From Sciurus carolinensis (taxonomy: Eukaryota > Chordata > Mammalia > Rodentia > Sciuridae), in NCBI RefSeq assembly GCF_902686445.1, contig NC_062216.1, positions 13,785,084-13,849,083 of the forward strand: a stretch of DNA of 64,000 bases, given 5' to 3'. The translations under genes and the position numbers were made by a program. Of this stretch, positions 11,160 through 23,848 are shown piece by piece. The notes under the pieces are model-generated. The model was not told the DNA's origin. It worked only from the letters and a program-made list of their open reading frames with translations, and made no database searches. Position 1 is the stretch's first letter; the number at the start of each line of letters is the position of its first letter.

Positions 11160-12420
11160 GATGAATTTTTTCTACCACCACCGATTAATCCATGAACTTT
11201 CTTCCCATAGGATCTGAGACCCTAGCAGCAATAGCAGAATCTGCCAGGAAATGGAGGGCCTGTGGCCATGGTGGGTAAAGTAATTAATTCTGGATACTAG
11301 CTCCCCAAAATGAATTTCAGGTATCCTTAAGTCTGCCAGTTTGTAACAACACTCTGAAACTACATTTCCTGCTGGCAATAGCCCTGTTAAAGGTATGCAG
11401 TTGCTGTTTCTTTCTTCTGCTAATCTGAGCAAAGCAACAAAAGACTCATCAACAAACATGTTTAGGATATTTGCTAAATCTACGCAAGGCATCATACTAG
11501 AGAGGGGTGACATAGAGAGAATGTGACCATCTCTTCATCAGGCTACATCACATTTCCTTCTATACTTAAGTATTTTGATACATAGGTATAAAGCCCCTCC
11601 GTTCACTAGTTACTCTTCTCTGGGCTCCAGTTCTGCTGTGAATTGCATTATTACTCAGGGCCCCTTGATTATTTTTCCCCCAAGGAAGAACTTGGAGGCC
11701 AGGGAGAGATATTACCTAGGCCCACCCCCAGTACTACAAAATGTGAAGAGCAATGCATATCACTTTATTTTGCAACTAAGTGAAGCCCAATTGCTGAGTA
11801 TGAATCAACTGAGCATTGACACTGAGCTACTCAACACTGCCTGATGACTGACGTGAGCGTGCTACGCCGAGAACTCACTAATTCAGATCCTGACCTGCCA
11901 ATTAAACGTATTCCTGCTCCCCCTCTGCACTAAGGGATTTGTGGCTTCCAGTTGAGGATAGAGTGCTGTTCTCAACTCTAGCACAATTAAGTCACACTGC
12001 AGGTGTACTCTGCTGCAGGAAAACCAGATACGGTATATGTCCCACAAGAGACTGAAGTTGTTTCCAACATGTGGTCAAAGTCCTGGAACCAATTCCAACA
12101 ACAGCCTGCTCACTTGCCCTGGGATTTCTTGGAAGCACAATTCCTCCCGGCCATAGCTCACTCCTCCACACTGGCCCAGGCTCCTCTTCTCCCCTTTCTC
12201 TATCCATCAGGAACCTACTAGGACTAATACTTTAGAAACCTTGCATCTTGCTAATCCCATCATGCCTTGTATCCTAGTGGTACAAAGCTACCACTCAAAA
12301 TACAAGCCTGTCCATTCATCCAGCCTTCTGCCATCTGCACCTTCCCATATTGCTTCACACTCCCCCTCCCTGATTTCCCACTACTGCCCATTCTACTTCA
12401 GTTATCTCCTGGCATTCAAC
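11160..12420. other. Unassigned non-coding DNA
   Basis: About 1.2 kb has no convincing exon or RNA gene. A pyrimidine-rich piece at 12250-12410 has L2-like wording but is too diverged to call. The remainder looks unique. Confidence 0.35.
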
Positions 12421-12424
12421 AGAG

Positions 12425-12741
12425 ATTGCTTCCAGGACCCTCTCCCCATTCAGATGGCAAAATCTGTGGATGCTCAAGCCTCTTGCACATAATAAGGTAT
12501 TATCTGTATAAAACATGTGCAACCTCCCATGTGCTATAAATCATCTCTAGAATACTTATAACACCCAATACCATGTCAATGCTATGTAAACCATTGTTAT
12601 GCTGCATTATTTAGGGAATAAAGACGAGAAAAAGTCTGTACCTATTCAGTACAGATGCAACTTTTCTTTTATTAATATTTTCAACTTCCAGTTGGTTGAC
12701 TCTGCAGATGAGTAAGCCAAGGACATGAAAGGTCAGCTGTG
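12425..12741 (-). mobile_element. MER2-type Tigger DNA transposon (TcMar)
   Basis: The sequence follows the MER2/Tigger consensus in order: 'ttgcttccaggaccctc', 'tctgtggatgctcaagcc', 'ataaatcatctctagaatac', 'aagtctgtacctattcag', and 'cagttggttgactctgc', ending in 'ggtcagctgt'. The first terminal repeat is missing. It is non-autonomous and has no transposase frame. Confidence 0.75.
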
Positions 12742-13156
12742 TTTCTTTGTTAGTGTTTGGAAATGAGGCCCCACAAAGTTCCTGTGTTAAGGCAGAAGGG
12801 GAAGTGATTGGATTGTGAGAGCTGTAATCAGTGTATCAAACCACTAGATGGATTAATAATTGAATGAATTTGGGGGTGATAACTGTAGGCAAGTGGGGTA
12901 GGGCTGGAAGAAGTGGATCACTGGGGACATGCCTTGGGGATTATATATTTAGTCCCTGGCTCTCCCTGCCTGCTGTGAGCTCAGTCGCTTTCCTCCACCA
13001 CACCCTTCTGCCATAATGCTCCCCTCGGCCCAGAGCAATGAAGTCAACCATCCATGGACTGAAACCTCTGAAACTGTGACCCTAATATAAACTTTTCCTC
13101 CTCTAAGTCATTCTTGTCAGGTATTTTGGTCACAGTGATGAAAACTGACTAACACA
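12742..13156 (+). mobile_element. MaLR-type solitary LTR (ERVL-MaLR)
   Basis: It begins with 'gtttggaaatgaggcccc' and passes through a 'gggattatatatttagtcc' promoter-like TATA box. It ends 'tataaacttttcctcctc' and 'gactaacac', the typical MaLR end (…gactaatac). It abuts the Tigger remnant directly. No internal retroviral genes are present. Confidence 0.7.
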
Positions 13157-13640
13157 ATCTTCCACATCTCTTAAGATTCCCCCCCAATTTCTTGTCCTAA
13201 CTGAAACCTGACCCCTCCCCCAAAGACCAAATGGTCATTGGTTCTTCCAATGCCCAAGGTTGGCTGGCGGGTTCCAAGTACCTGTCTTTCCCGGTGCTAT
13301 TCCGCACTGTGGTTCTGCTGTTGTCCAACAAAACTTCTCATCGGCTGAGGCCTTCCCCCTCTTTATCACTGCCCTCCTGCCAGCCTTGGGATGATGACAG
13401 GAATTACCTCTCATTTATCAATGATGACAATATCAAATTCGTGATTTTTCCCTTTCCTTCCCAAGTCACATCATAAGACTGGGAAAATTCAGTATTCCTA
13501 GGAGTGACTCATCCAGGGCTCAAACTTCATCCCTCCTCAACTCCAGTGATGACAGGATGTACCCCTGAGCCACACTCTGGAACCAGAAGGGTCAAACCTT
13601 ATGGTTATACCGGCTGTTTACTCTGATTGGTCATTGATCA

Positions 13641-13680
13641 TGTCATACCAGTTAACTAGTTTCATAACCAGTTAACTAGT
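13641..13680 (+). repeat. 20-bp tandem duplication
   Basis: Two adjacent 20-base units (13641-13660 and 13661-13680) differ at two positions. Both end in gttaactagt, which itself contains the palindromes GTTAAC and ACTAGT. Confidence 0.9.
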
Positions 13681-14438
13681 GCCGTTTTCTGAAACCGACA
13701 CAATTCCGGTGTCTGGAATGTGAAATCTTCCCTTCTGACTGCAACTCCCTTTCTTTACAGCTCTCCTCCTCATTGATTTGCGCTGCACCGGTTAAGCTCA
13801 CGCTGGCTGTTCTGCATCCTCCTGATCATTCCACTCCCTTCTGTCTCCATAACCTCCTGCCCAGCCTTGAACCCATGGCCCCCCTCTATTGCACTGCCCT
13901 CGGACAGCCTGATTCATCAATCTTCCGTCACACCCAACTGGAAAAATCTCACCCCTGGAGTCTGCCTTCTCAGCTACAGAAAAGAAATCAGAAAGCCATG
14001 AACATATTCGGTGTCACTTAAAATTTGTCAGCTTCAAGCACAAAAGGACCCTTCGCGCTGCCTGGGAATCTTCTATTCCATTCCTGTCCAATTCCCTTTT
14101 CTATTCTCCATAGCAACTACTAAACCCTTCAATCAATTCAAACCTCCCACCCAGCCACTTCCCTTCTTCTCCAATTTTCTTCAAGAAAATCTTGCCTCCT
14201 ACCGAGAAGATAAACCAGAAACTATCACAAGAAAGATGTCCCAATTCCTTATCGCCATACCTATCCACACCATCACCGTTGTTCTCCTATGCAACAGTTG
14301 CAGAATCTTCCCTGCTGTCTTGAACTAAGGAGTGTACCTGAGTTCTAGATCCCAATCATGTCCACCCTCGGGCAGGATCACAAGCCTTCAGGTGCTCCTT
14401 ATCCTTCTGTCTCATCTCTTCACAACAGTCCTCCTTAA

Positions 14439-14490
14439 AGAGATGCCTAGGCAACGTGAGGCCCTGGGTTTGCTCTCTAGCACAACAAAG
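14439..14490 (+). mobile_element. ID-type SINE fragment
   Basis: 'gcctaggcaacgtgaggcc' and 'ctgggtttgctctctagcac' match the second half of an ID element (anticodon-stem to B-box side). The 5' half is missing and the B box is degraded. Confidence 0.55.
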
Positions 14491-15539
14491 TGAACGCAAC
14501 AAAGTCGGCATTCACTTTTCCTTCATTTCGTCAGCTCCCACGTGATCTCTAACCCTTTAGAATCTGACACCCACCTAACTGAAATGCCTATCACCAGGTT
14601 AAAAACAAAAACAATAACCAAAAACAAAGTTCACTTCCAAAAGTGACTTCATATCCCTTGTCTCGTTGATTAATCTGTTGCCCTTTGGCACTATCAACAT
14701 GCTGATCTCCTTAAATGGCTTTCCACGTCAACACTTTTTCCTCCCCTAAAGGTTCCATGTCATCTTTACCTCCTCTTCCCATTTCTTAAACATCAGAGTT
14801 CCTCACCTTTCTGCCCTAACCCTTTTCTTTGTCTTTATGCACTTTTCTTGGGTGTGATTGTCTACTCCCATACTGCAATGGCTGTGTATGTGTTCATATC
14901 TCTTGCATTTCCCCTGAAAATTCTATGAAGTTTCAGACCCACATGTTGAACTAGAGGATAACTGCTCCCATGTATGACAGCCACCAAAATCTTAATATAG
15001 CCAAAGTTCCACTCTTCAGAACAACTTTATTTCCAAAAAGACTTCTTTGCACAGACCCATGCCCACATACACACATATTTCTATGTCTGGTTAACTATTA
15101 TTTGTTCTCTGGGATTCCGTAAACTCACTTCTTCACCCAAGAAGCCTCCCATGACTACCTAAGACAGGGTTAGGTGCACATTCTACCTGCTTCCAAGTAT
15201 CTATTGGAGTTTAAATTGCCTTTTCTTTCCTCACTAGACTGTAAAAGTCAGTGTCTTTCAAAATTGTACATCTGTCATCTAACACAGTGCATGGTACCAA
15301 CTAGATATTTTGTAAATATCTGCTTAATTTAATTGAATGGCAATGTGTCCTAGTTAAATTTTAGGTAGTCATTCTCTTTTCAGAAGATTTTGTTCTGGGA
15401 CAACAAGAAGAACCAAGTAAAAGAGAAAAAGGGTCCTTATCATCTCTAAGCATAAACACTCTGGTAGATAAATCAGTCAAGGAAATAAGAGCAAGTTACA
15501 AAACAACAAATACAACTGGCAATTGCAGATTTAAGTAGC

Positions 15540-16065
15540 TCAAGACACATAGTATTTTACCAGTCTATTTGGAAAAGGTTTCTTTTTTAAATAATAATTT
15601 TCAGAGTTGTATGGTGTTTTAACAAGACTTACACAGCTGATGTGAATGCAACGTTGAGTACCTTTTGAGGGATATTCTACTAAGGACTGCACAGTGTTTT
15701 AAAACTTTACAAATTCTTGGGGAATTTTCACTTCTAGAAATGTAGTTGAAGACAATATACATATGCAAGGTTTATTGCAGAAATATTTATCACAAAAACC
15801 TGCGTTACCAAACAAATCAAAATAATTTATACTTGCAACAATACTGAGAAAAGAAACTATGATATTATATTAAATAATAATTAATCATTAAAAGGATAAA
15901 AGTGAATTTATATACATATACATACAAGTGAAAAAAGATTATAGCAAAATGTATGATATGATCTTTTTGCAAAAATATATACACATGTATAAACATGCAT
16001 ATATAAAAGACTAGAAATATATAATAAAATGTTAGTAATAATTGTCTTTGTTTCATAGAGTAACT
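15540..16065 (+). mobile_element. AT-rich L1-like 3' fragment
   Basis: The series 'acttctagaaatgtagttg', 'tttattgcagaaatattta', and 'aatgtatgatatgatcttt' with repeated ATATACA tracts resembles the end of ORF2 and the 3' UTR of an old L1. The family and limits are uncertain. Confidence 0.4.
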
Positions 16066-18284
16066 TGCTATTTTAAGTTTGGGTTTGCTTTTGGTTTTTG
16101 ATTATGTTTTGGTTTTTTCCAGGATTTTTATAAAGCACTGTATTTTTGTAGTAGACAAAAAATAACATTTTAAGGAATCACATCAAGAAGCAGGCCTTCA
16201 ATCTATCAGTAACTATTTATTATAAAAATATTATACTTTGGCCTTAAAGGATTCAAAAATAGCAATGCCACATTCTCACCACATGTATTAATATAAAAGC
16301 CCTTTTCAAAGTAGCAAACTCCCATCATATTTGATTACCAGTTATTCATATATACATCCAATTTTAATATTTAAGAGATTATGTGTCTATTCCAAGAACC
16401 CTACTAAATCACACAATTCAAGGTCAAGGCAATCCATACAACGTGAATTACCCAGCTCCTTCTAAGTGCCAAGCTCCACACTAATCACAGTCCAGGATTA
16501 GTAACCACCTTCACCTCTACAGAATGATAAGAGTTCACAATCTTTTCTTATATTTTTAGTGCCAGGTTGCTAATTTGCTGCCCCTTCTATATGACGATGA
16601 AGCCAGTGTGGTATTTTGAGCAGGTTTCCCGGATGGGTCAATCCATTCACACCTGACCTTGTTCCTCCCCCAGTCCCTCTTGGGCTTTATGATGAAAGCA
16701 ATCATTTGCCGGGTCACTGGCTGCCAGGGAAGTTTGGCTCAGAAGCCAGAATAAAACCAGCTGCCCAATGTGGATGAAACCCACTCGTCAGTTTTGGTTC
16801 TGTTGAATAAGAGCATTGTAACACTGATGAACTAAGACCTCTTGCCTTGTCAGACTCCAGGGGGAAGCAGCAGGCCTGGAAATAGAGATTCACAGAAGCC
16901 ACAGCCCCTGTGTGACAACCAACAGAGACACAGAGCAGAAGTCCCCAACGCCCGAGTCAGGACAGTGGGTCATGAAGTCAACACTGGGAATCTGTGCTCT
17001 GCAACTCTGGGCTCTGAGGTCATCCCACCTCAAGGGACTTCCCCTACCTCGCTCCACCCCATCCATCTTTTAGAAACGTTTCATCTCTAACAAGAAGAAA
17101 TAAAAGGGTAGGCGCAGCCCTGGCGCCATGTTGCGAGGCTTCTACCAGCTGCTGCAGAGCCGCTCTCCGCTCCCAGCTCTTCACCTGGTTGGCCGGAGAG
17201 AGTCTGCTCTGCCGGCACACGCCTGCGACCTCAGGCTCCGTGGCTGTGACATTCATGTGCACCATCCTCAGTCCAACCTTCCTGAACCCTCTGACTCTCC
17301 TCCACGCACCCTGCTGAATGCCAAAGACAGCCCATCCCTCTCATCTCCTCAGCTCACCCTTCCCCAGCCCCCCACCGCCTTCCCAAGTTCTCATGGAAGA
17401 GCCTTAAGTTATATAATGTAACCGGGTTTCTGGAGCCTGCCTGAACAGCCTCAGTACACTCAGATAGTGGAAATGATCTCCCTGTAAAATAAATTTGCAG
17501 AGCCACTTAACAGAGTAGCTGCAGGGGGCTGGCGGGGAGCCCGAGTCTCCTGCTGCCAAAAGCCAGTTTCCCTTTATCTTCTCTTTCGTGCCACTTTCTT
17601 TTCATTTCAGGTTAATGCTCCTGGGCTTTTTGAAACAGGTGACTGTAGCCATGCTAATAAAGCAAGGTGTGATAGCATCTGCTATGACTTCAGATGTCAA
17701 ACACTGAAGAGAAGAGGGAGAATGCTTTTAAATGACCACATCCTCTTAAGAACATTCCAGGGAGAGACAGCTTATCTTGATTTTAATTTTTCAGTCTCCT
17801 TTCATCTCTCCCTCTAAAAATGTAGCTCAGAGAAAGATCGCCCATGAAGTACTTATCAGCAGGACATTATTAACATTTAGTGGGAGCCGGCTGGAGTATG
17901 GGGAGATTAAGGGCAGGGCTTGCAGGGGACAGTGACAATAGTCCCTGATGAGAAGACACTTTATATTTTGGAAGCCCAGGCACAAGTCCATAAAAAGAGA
18001 TTTGAACGAATTCAAATTTTAAAGTAATGTGAACAGGCATGGCCTGAAGTTCACCTCCAAGTTTCCTCTGTATTCAACTAATCAAGCAAAATACCTAGGA
18101 TAGAAAAACTTAGGGAGAAAACATGTAGACTCCTTAAAATATTACATTGTTTTCTGTCTCCAAAGAAGCTCTGATTTAAAACAGGTCATTCTTACCTGGT
18201 CTTAAACTGTGTGGCTTTAAATCTCTATTGGCCAACATGACAATTTATCTCTTTACATGGAAGTCAGAATTTCAGAGACTTCAG
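16066..18284. other. Unique non-coding DNA with a small CpG cluster
   Basis: No repeat is recognised across about 2.2 kb, unusual in this window. 17105-17245 is a local CpG cluster. 17430-18040 contains short conserved-looking motifs such as GATA-type CTTATCT (17771 area). Open frames overlap on both strands without codon evidence. It is a plausible regulatory interval but not shown to be one. Confidence 0.4.
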
Positions 18285-18500
18285 TATGGGCCAGTGTTGC
18301 TCAGAATGTGTGATTCATGAGCCACCTGTATCAGAAGCACCTGTGGTTCCAGGCAGGTTGAGGCTCTGCTGCCCCTTAGCTATCCTTCATTCCTACCATT
18401 TCCATAACTGACCTTCTAAATCAGAATCTCTGCCGGAGTTCATGAGCTGGAGTCCAGAAGCAATTCCAACAAGGAATTTCTGGCCAGCTGGGTCAGTCAG
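18285..18500 (+). mobile_element. MER5-type hAT DNA transposon remnant
   Basis: 'gttgctcagaatgtgtgatt', 'tcagaagcacctgtggttcc', and 'aaatcagaatctctgccgg' reproduce the MER5 order. An unrelated stretch of about 60 bases interrupts it near 18370-18415. Confidence 0.55.
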
Positions 18501-19420
18501 GTAGAGTTTGACCTCTAAAAGGTCTGGATCCAGGTATCAGCTAAAAATTGAATAAAGGAATCCCGAACATCCAGTGCCAGATACCCAAATGTTGTTTACC
18601 TGAGTCAAGACCACTTTTGCTTACTAAAGAGAAAAGATGGAGGCCAGCAAGACTTCTAGACCAAATTCAAGGACCAAAGTTGGGAATTAAAGATGAGGCA
18701 CGATGCTTCCATCTTGTTACCAGAGGCTCAAACCCACAGACAAAATTCCTGCAGCACAAATCAGAATCCAGAGGCAGAGCAGCTGATCAACAAATGTAGA
18801 AAAAAACCAAGGTGGACGGGATGGGGGGTTCCAAAGTCATCTGAGGAAGGAGCTTGGGATGAGGCAAGGCCTCTTGAGCTAAAACATGTTCACACCACAC
18901 ATATAATTAATGGGAGCAAATGACTGTCAAGTCCTGGCTGCTCCCACATCAGGACCCCTGAGCTAGTGCAATACAGAGGTTTCCACAAGGCCTCATGTGA
19001 AATGAGCAAAGCCACCGAAGGCTGAATTCGTCACCACAGGATGAGGGAGGATGAGGGCCTCAGCCTTGGAGAGGAGGAGGGACTGACATCACATTACATC
19101 CCCAGGCTGGGCTTTAACAAGTGCAGGATAACTGGTCATTAGCCCGGTGTGCAAGCTCCGCTAATCAAGACACCAAGCCCCTGCCCTGAGGGAGCGTGCG
19201 CATCTGTGGAGGAAGCTTCCTCCTGCTCAGCATTGAGCAATTGGCCAGGCGAGAGGTTAGAGCAGCCACGGGAGTGTTCCTCTCTCTGCCTGTCTCCCTC
19301 CTACCTAGGTAACCCAGCACTGGGAAAGCAGGAAACGACCCAAAATCCACACTGACGGAGAACGTGCCAGGGGCACTTTTGCCAGCAGCATTCACACGTG
19401 CTGCCTAGTGGTCCCAAGGA
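18501..19420. other. Unassigned non-coding DNA
   Basis: The composition is moderately GC-rich. Overlapping short open frames lie on both strands, but none resembles a known protein and no splice-bounded exon is convincing. Confidence 0.35.
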
Positions 19421-19424
19421 CACA

Positions 19425-19512
19425 GAGAAGTTGCACTGGCCCCACTTCACAAGCAAGAAAACCGAGGTCCAGATAAGTCCAGGGACCTGATCAAGCTCTT
19501 AGACTCTGCAAG
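19425..19512 (-). mobile_element. MIR SINE fragment, antisense
   Basis: 'ccacttcacaagcaagaaaa' with 'gaggtccagataagtccagg' is the reversed MIR core (gatgaggaaactgaggc… type). Confidence 0.6.
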
Positions 19513-19544
19513 ACCAAAGTCCCCTCACACTGTGGACCCAATTC

Positions 19545-19715
19545 CCTCTCACCCCCAGAGCTCACATTCTCTCTGACGCCGCACTGTGTGCCTCATGCCT
19601 GTCCCTGCTTCAGGCCCCCTCCCCACTTCGCTCCACTGACTGGGATGTCCCCAAACTTCAAGACCCAGTTCCATTCTCACCTCCTCTAGGAAACTCTCAG
19701 TCATCAGCCTGTGCT
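19545..19715 (+). mobile_element. L2 LINE fragment, sense
   Basis: 'acttcaagacccagttcc' and 'ctcacctcctctaggaaac' match the L2 3' region (…cagctcaaatgtcacctcctc…). Confidence 0.55.
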
Positions 19716-19809
19716 CTTCCTTCTTCCAGCAAGGGGGAGAAAAAACACACACGCCAAGCTCGCGGTCAGCTGAGAGCAAGCCGGCAGCGAGTCTGCAGCC
19801 TGGAGATGT

Positions 19810-19995
19810 TGATACTATTCCTGGCTGTGACTGCTTTTTCTCTGTGATGTTGGACAAGTGCCTAAACCTCTCTGTACTTTCATTAATTCATGAACAATAT
19901 GTCTAATCCTTGTCTCATAAGAGTGCTGTGAAAATTAATGATCATATAAAATTAACCAAAACTGATGTAAAAGTCCTTCGTATACCCTAGAGATG
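19810..19995 (+). mobile_element. MIR SINE, sense
   Basis: 'gttggacaagtgcctaaacc' and 'ctctctgtactttcatta' lead into 'aagagtgctgtgaaaattaa', the MIR core and 3' half. Confidence 0.65.
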
Positions 19996-20194
19996 CTATA
20001 AACACCAGGTGATTTCATTTAAAATACAGATGTGTGTTTCCATTTATACAATATATGAGGCAACAAGCAAGAACATTCAATTTTACAAAGTAATAATTAT
20101 TTGGTTATTTTTTTAAAAAGTTCTATGCTGATAACAGGACATCCTATAAGTGGAAGAAAATTATGTTAAGTACTCAGTTTAGGATTTAAATAGC

Positions 20195-20400
20195 AATAAT
20201 CTTTATTGAGGGCCTATGATGTGCTGGGTGCCATGCTAAGTATATGTATCATCTCAATCCTCAGAGTTACCCATGGAAATGCCCATTTCACAGATACGAA
20301 AACAAATTTTGAGAAAGTATGCAGTCCACCTGCAATTGCAGATATAAACAAGAGTGAAGACAAGCTTTGAGCCTCAGGACTGCCTTCAACTTTACCCACG
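20195..20400 (-). mobile_element. MIR SINE, antisense
   Basis: 'ttattgagggcctatgatgt' and 'gctgggtgccatgctaag' are followed by 'catttcacagatacgaaaa', the reverse of the MIR 3' end and core. Confidence 0.8.
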
Positions 20401-22235
20401 TCTATTTCTGCTAACCCCACACTGCATCCCCAATAAAGATATAGAAACTGTAGAATATTTAACGTTTGCAGAGTATTAAATAACAATAAAATAAAACTTG
20501 GTAGAGCAGCAAAAGGGGGAGGGTTAGAAATCTAAGTGCTCATTAATTCTAAAGACAATACATATAAGATAAATTACCTCTGAAATTAATAAATCAATAG
20601 GAAAACAACATGTAATGGTTGAAATTCTTATTTCCAGTTATTTGCCCTGCCCTTAGTTCATTTTGATCATCATAGTCATCACAGATTTCTAGGAGCTGGG
20701 AATTCCAGGGTGCTCTGTGGGGATGGGCACCTGCTGCCTAGGACAGGGTCCCCTCTGGCCCAAAGATGCTCCATGCTCCACAATCTTGGGCAGGCCTCTT
20801 CTCTTCTCCATAAAATCTAACAGGGTTGAATAAACATGATGGAAAGTCAATTAGTCACCAGGCACGGACTCGATGATCTCTTCCAGCTGTAAGTCCCAGG
20901 GCTCCAGGAAAGCACCTTGGAAGTAAGAGTATAATATAATTCTCCTGGCATGAATTACACGTTCAGTTCTTTCCCACATCTAACTTACTGCTGAGGAGAA
21001 GAAGGACTGAAAGCGATCCTAACTGGTGCTAGAGTGTTCCTCGTTGCAAATCTAACGAGCCCTGACTCTAACTTTCCATCTCTGCTGCCTGACATCTCCG
21101 CGATTCTCCAGAGGGAGCAATCACCTCCTGGCCCCAGGGTGGGTTGGTGACCCTGGGCTTCCTCCAGCGCACGTGGTGTCCACCTGTTTCCTCTTTCTCA
21201 GACACGCAGTTCTCAAGACACCGCCTAAAGCCCAGAAGCAGAGGAGAACTGGATCCTCCGCCCAGAGCCCAGGAGGGGAGCTGAGTTCAGCTGGCCACTG
21301 GGGTAGAGCTGAATCCTCCCTTTGCAGCCTGGAGAGCTGAGCCTGAGACCACAGGGACTCCCCCAAGCCACCTGCAGGCTCCATCCCTCATCTCAGCCAG
21401 GAAGTATACAATGCTGGGAAGGGAGAAAGGGCCTGTCACTCTCTCTAGAAAGGAAATGTAGAGGAGGTCAAACAGTCGAATGTGAGCATCCAGGGGCCAA
21501 GATCACCTATATGGTCCCATATAGGGCTGCTCTCAAGTCAATGGAATATAAGCAGCTACCCTCCCCGTGGCAGAATTGTAGAAACACCAAGAATCGTCCT
21601 CACCCCCAGCAACCACACCATGTGAAAAAAGACTGTCTTCTCCATAAACTCACCAATGCCTAAATCCCAGGCTGCTTTCTCTTCCCATTTTGGGAAGTTC
21701 TAAAACATCCCAACCTCAGAGAGTGAAGTGAAAATTTAGAAAATAAGAGGAAGCATTTTTTTTTTTGCAATTAAAAGAGTTTATTTTAAAGCAAACGCAT
21801 GCATACACGTGCACAAAATCATAAAAGAACCAAACAGAAACTTAGGACTAAATTTGATAACTGAACTAAATATAATTTTTGTTATTAAAAAGTTAGATCA
21901 TAACTTCTAAGAAAGTGTTTTGGAAGTCATACTTCCAAAAGTATGAATCTTTTATGTTTCATGTAATTAAGGTCCTTAGTCCCCTTCCTTTCTCTTTCTT
22001 CATCTATTTCAGACTCAACCTTCATCATTTAATGCTTTTAAATTCATGGTGGAAACTAGTCTTGATTTTGGTCAGCAATTTTCAGAAAATTATATCAAAC
22101 CTGCCAATTGATTGGGATCAATCTGGATGGGAATACTAAAAGTATACCCTAAGACATGTCTACAGATTATTATTTAGAAGTTACTCTAAATATGCTTCAA
22201 CACCTATGGGATTGAGTCAATTAAAGCTCAAATTA
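20401..22235. other. Unassigned non-coding DNA
   Basis: This is mixed unique sequence. 21060-21400 is locally GC-rich with overlapping frames on both strands. 21740-22150 is AT-rich. No exon, RNA gene or named repeat is supported. Confidence 0.35.
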
Positions 22236-22290
22236 TATGCTGGGGATATAACTTAATGTTAGTCTTCCAGAGCATAGCATGGAAAGTTTA
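22236..22290 (+). mobile_element. Degraded ID SINE fragment
   Basis: 'tgctggggatataacttaat' resembles the ID 5' end (gctggggatatagctcag…), followed by a damaged middle part. The Pol III A box is mutated. Confidence 0.45.
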
Positions 22291-23338
22291 TCTTTAATCA
22301 ATGTAAAGTTTGGGTTTTAAGAGGAAGCATATTGTAACCAAAATAAAGCCCAGGGGCATTGAGTTTCGTCCTGACTTCCTTATTCAACATTCTAGAGACC
22401 CCAGTGGCCTGCTTAATTCCAAAGTTATTTGACACTAAGAAAATTTGTGTTTTGGAGAATCATTTTCTCCTAAAATTTTCAAAATTTTAGAATAGTTAGA
22501 GAATAATGTGGTTAGATTGGTGGAAATACACCAACTGAAAATCTAGCTCTTCATCCCATTTATGAGAGAGCTGATTATCATGAGGCCAAGTCCATAATCC
22601 TTAGCTTCAAGGTCCTCCCCAGCCTGGTGTCCCAGGAGGAGGTCAACACAAGGAGGTTTGGTTTTGTTTTTTGGGTTTTTTTGTAGTATATAAATGATCA
22701 TCTCCTGATCCTCATTTGTTCTATTTTTCCCTTAGTATCAGTGTCAATAAAAATTTCAAATTCAAACAGTCATTTTACTTTATCCTTAGCTTGAATTGGT
22801 TGATGAGAATTCATTCCTACTAGTGAGGTCTCCAGGTGTGGCTGGATACTCTGTTTTTGGGACAATCAACATGAACTGAAAAAGATTAAAATTTTAGTGC
22901 CTAGAAATATGCCTTCCATGTTGCTCCTTATTTCCATCTAAATGGTCCAAGATTTGAAAGAGAAAGGCAAAGAGAAAGGGAAGAAAGAGAACAGGTTGAG
23001 AAGAGGTATGGGGAGTTGAGAGAGAGACAGAGACAGAGAAACAAAAAGAAAGGGAAGGAAAATAATATTGAAGTGTTAAGTAAACATTTACCGACAACTT
23101 ATCACAAAAAGAAATTCAGGGGCCTTATGTTCATGAATCTGGGTTGGGTCAACACTTGGAACTAGCCACCCGGGAAGACTCCTGTGTTCAAGGTGAAGAC
23201 CATGGTGTAGCATTCCAGGCTGAAAGACAGGAGAGTTGGAGGTAACGTCCAGGCCAGGTGTGACAACATGTCCATCAGAAATAGCCTCCGGCTTGTTTGC
23301 AGCAGATCTCTGCCACTGCTCAAGATTACTGCTCAATC

Positions 23339-23362
23339 TTTTTTTTTTTTTTTTTTTTTTTT
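23339..23362 (+). repeat. Poly-T tract (24 T)
   Basis: An uninterrupted run of 24 T. No antisense SINE or LINE is recognised to its right, so it may be an orphan tail or simple expansion. Confidence 0.9.
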
Positions 23363-23815
23363 CCCAAGACCTTGACCAACGTAGGACATCAGGTCCACCA
23401 AGTCAAGAGCAGGCTTGGGAGCCAGGGGCTGGAGCTCAGTGGGGAAGGCAGGAACAGGAAGAACTGGAGGGTCAGGTTGCATCTAGAGGAGGATAGGACT
23501 GAAACCCGAGTACCTAGAATATTTGCGGACCCAGATATGGGCACTAAAGCTCAGAGCTAAGGGACAAAGAGAGGCCGCAACAGGGGAGAAGCAAGAATAG
23601 AACTGAGCATGATCAAAAGAATTGTCTTCAACAGAGCAGATGGCCAGGATGCCTCCAATCTGCTTTAGCCATGGAGTGGGGTGGGATGTATGGCCTGCTT
23701 TAAACTCACACACCAAGGCGCCTATTAAGCAGATTGACCTCTTCCTCCTTTTTTTATTTTCAGAAAATCAACACATTCACAGCTTCTTGTCCCCACGGCT
23801 GAGAGTTCATGTATG

Positions 23816-23848
23816 TACACACACACACACATACACACACACACACAG
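23816..23848 (+). repeat. (CA)n microsatellite
   Basis: CA units with a single interruption (cacacatacaca). Confidence 0.9.

Larger units (their letters stand above)
13157..15355 (+). mobile_element. Long L2 LINE remnant (ORF2 part plus 3' end)
   Basis: Conceptual reading through 14060-15000 follows the L2 ORF2 layout: a proline/serine-rich linker, then the 'ggagttcctca…tcctaggccct…' type block. In this copy that block reads as 'cagagttcctcacctttc' with a degraded YADD-region equivalent. The piece from 15130 ('aagaagcctcccatgactacc') to 'ctagactgtaaaagtcag' and 'ttaatttaattgaatgg' is the L2 3' end. Multiple frameshifts make it dead. An ID fragment sits inside it at 14439-14490. Confidence 0.5.
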
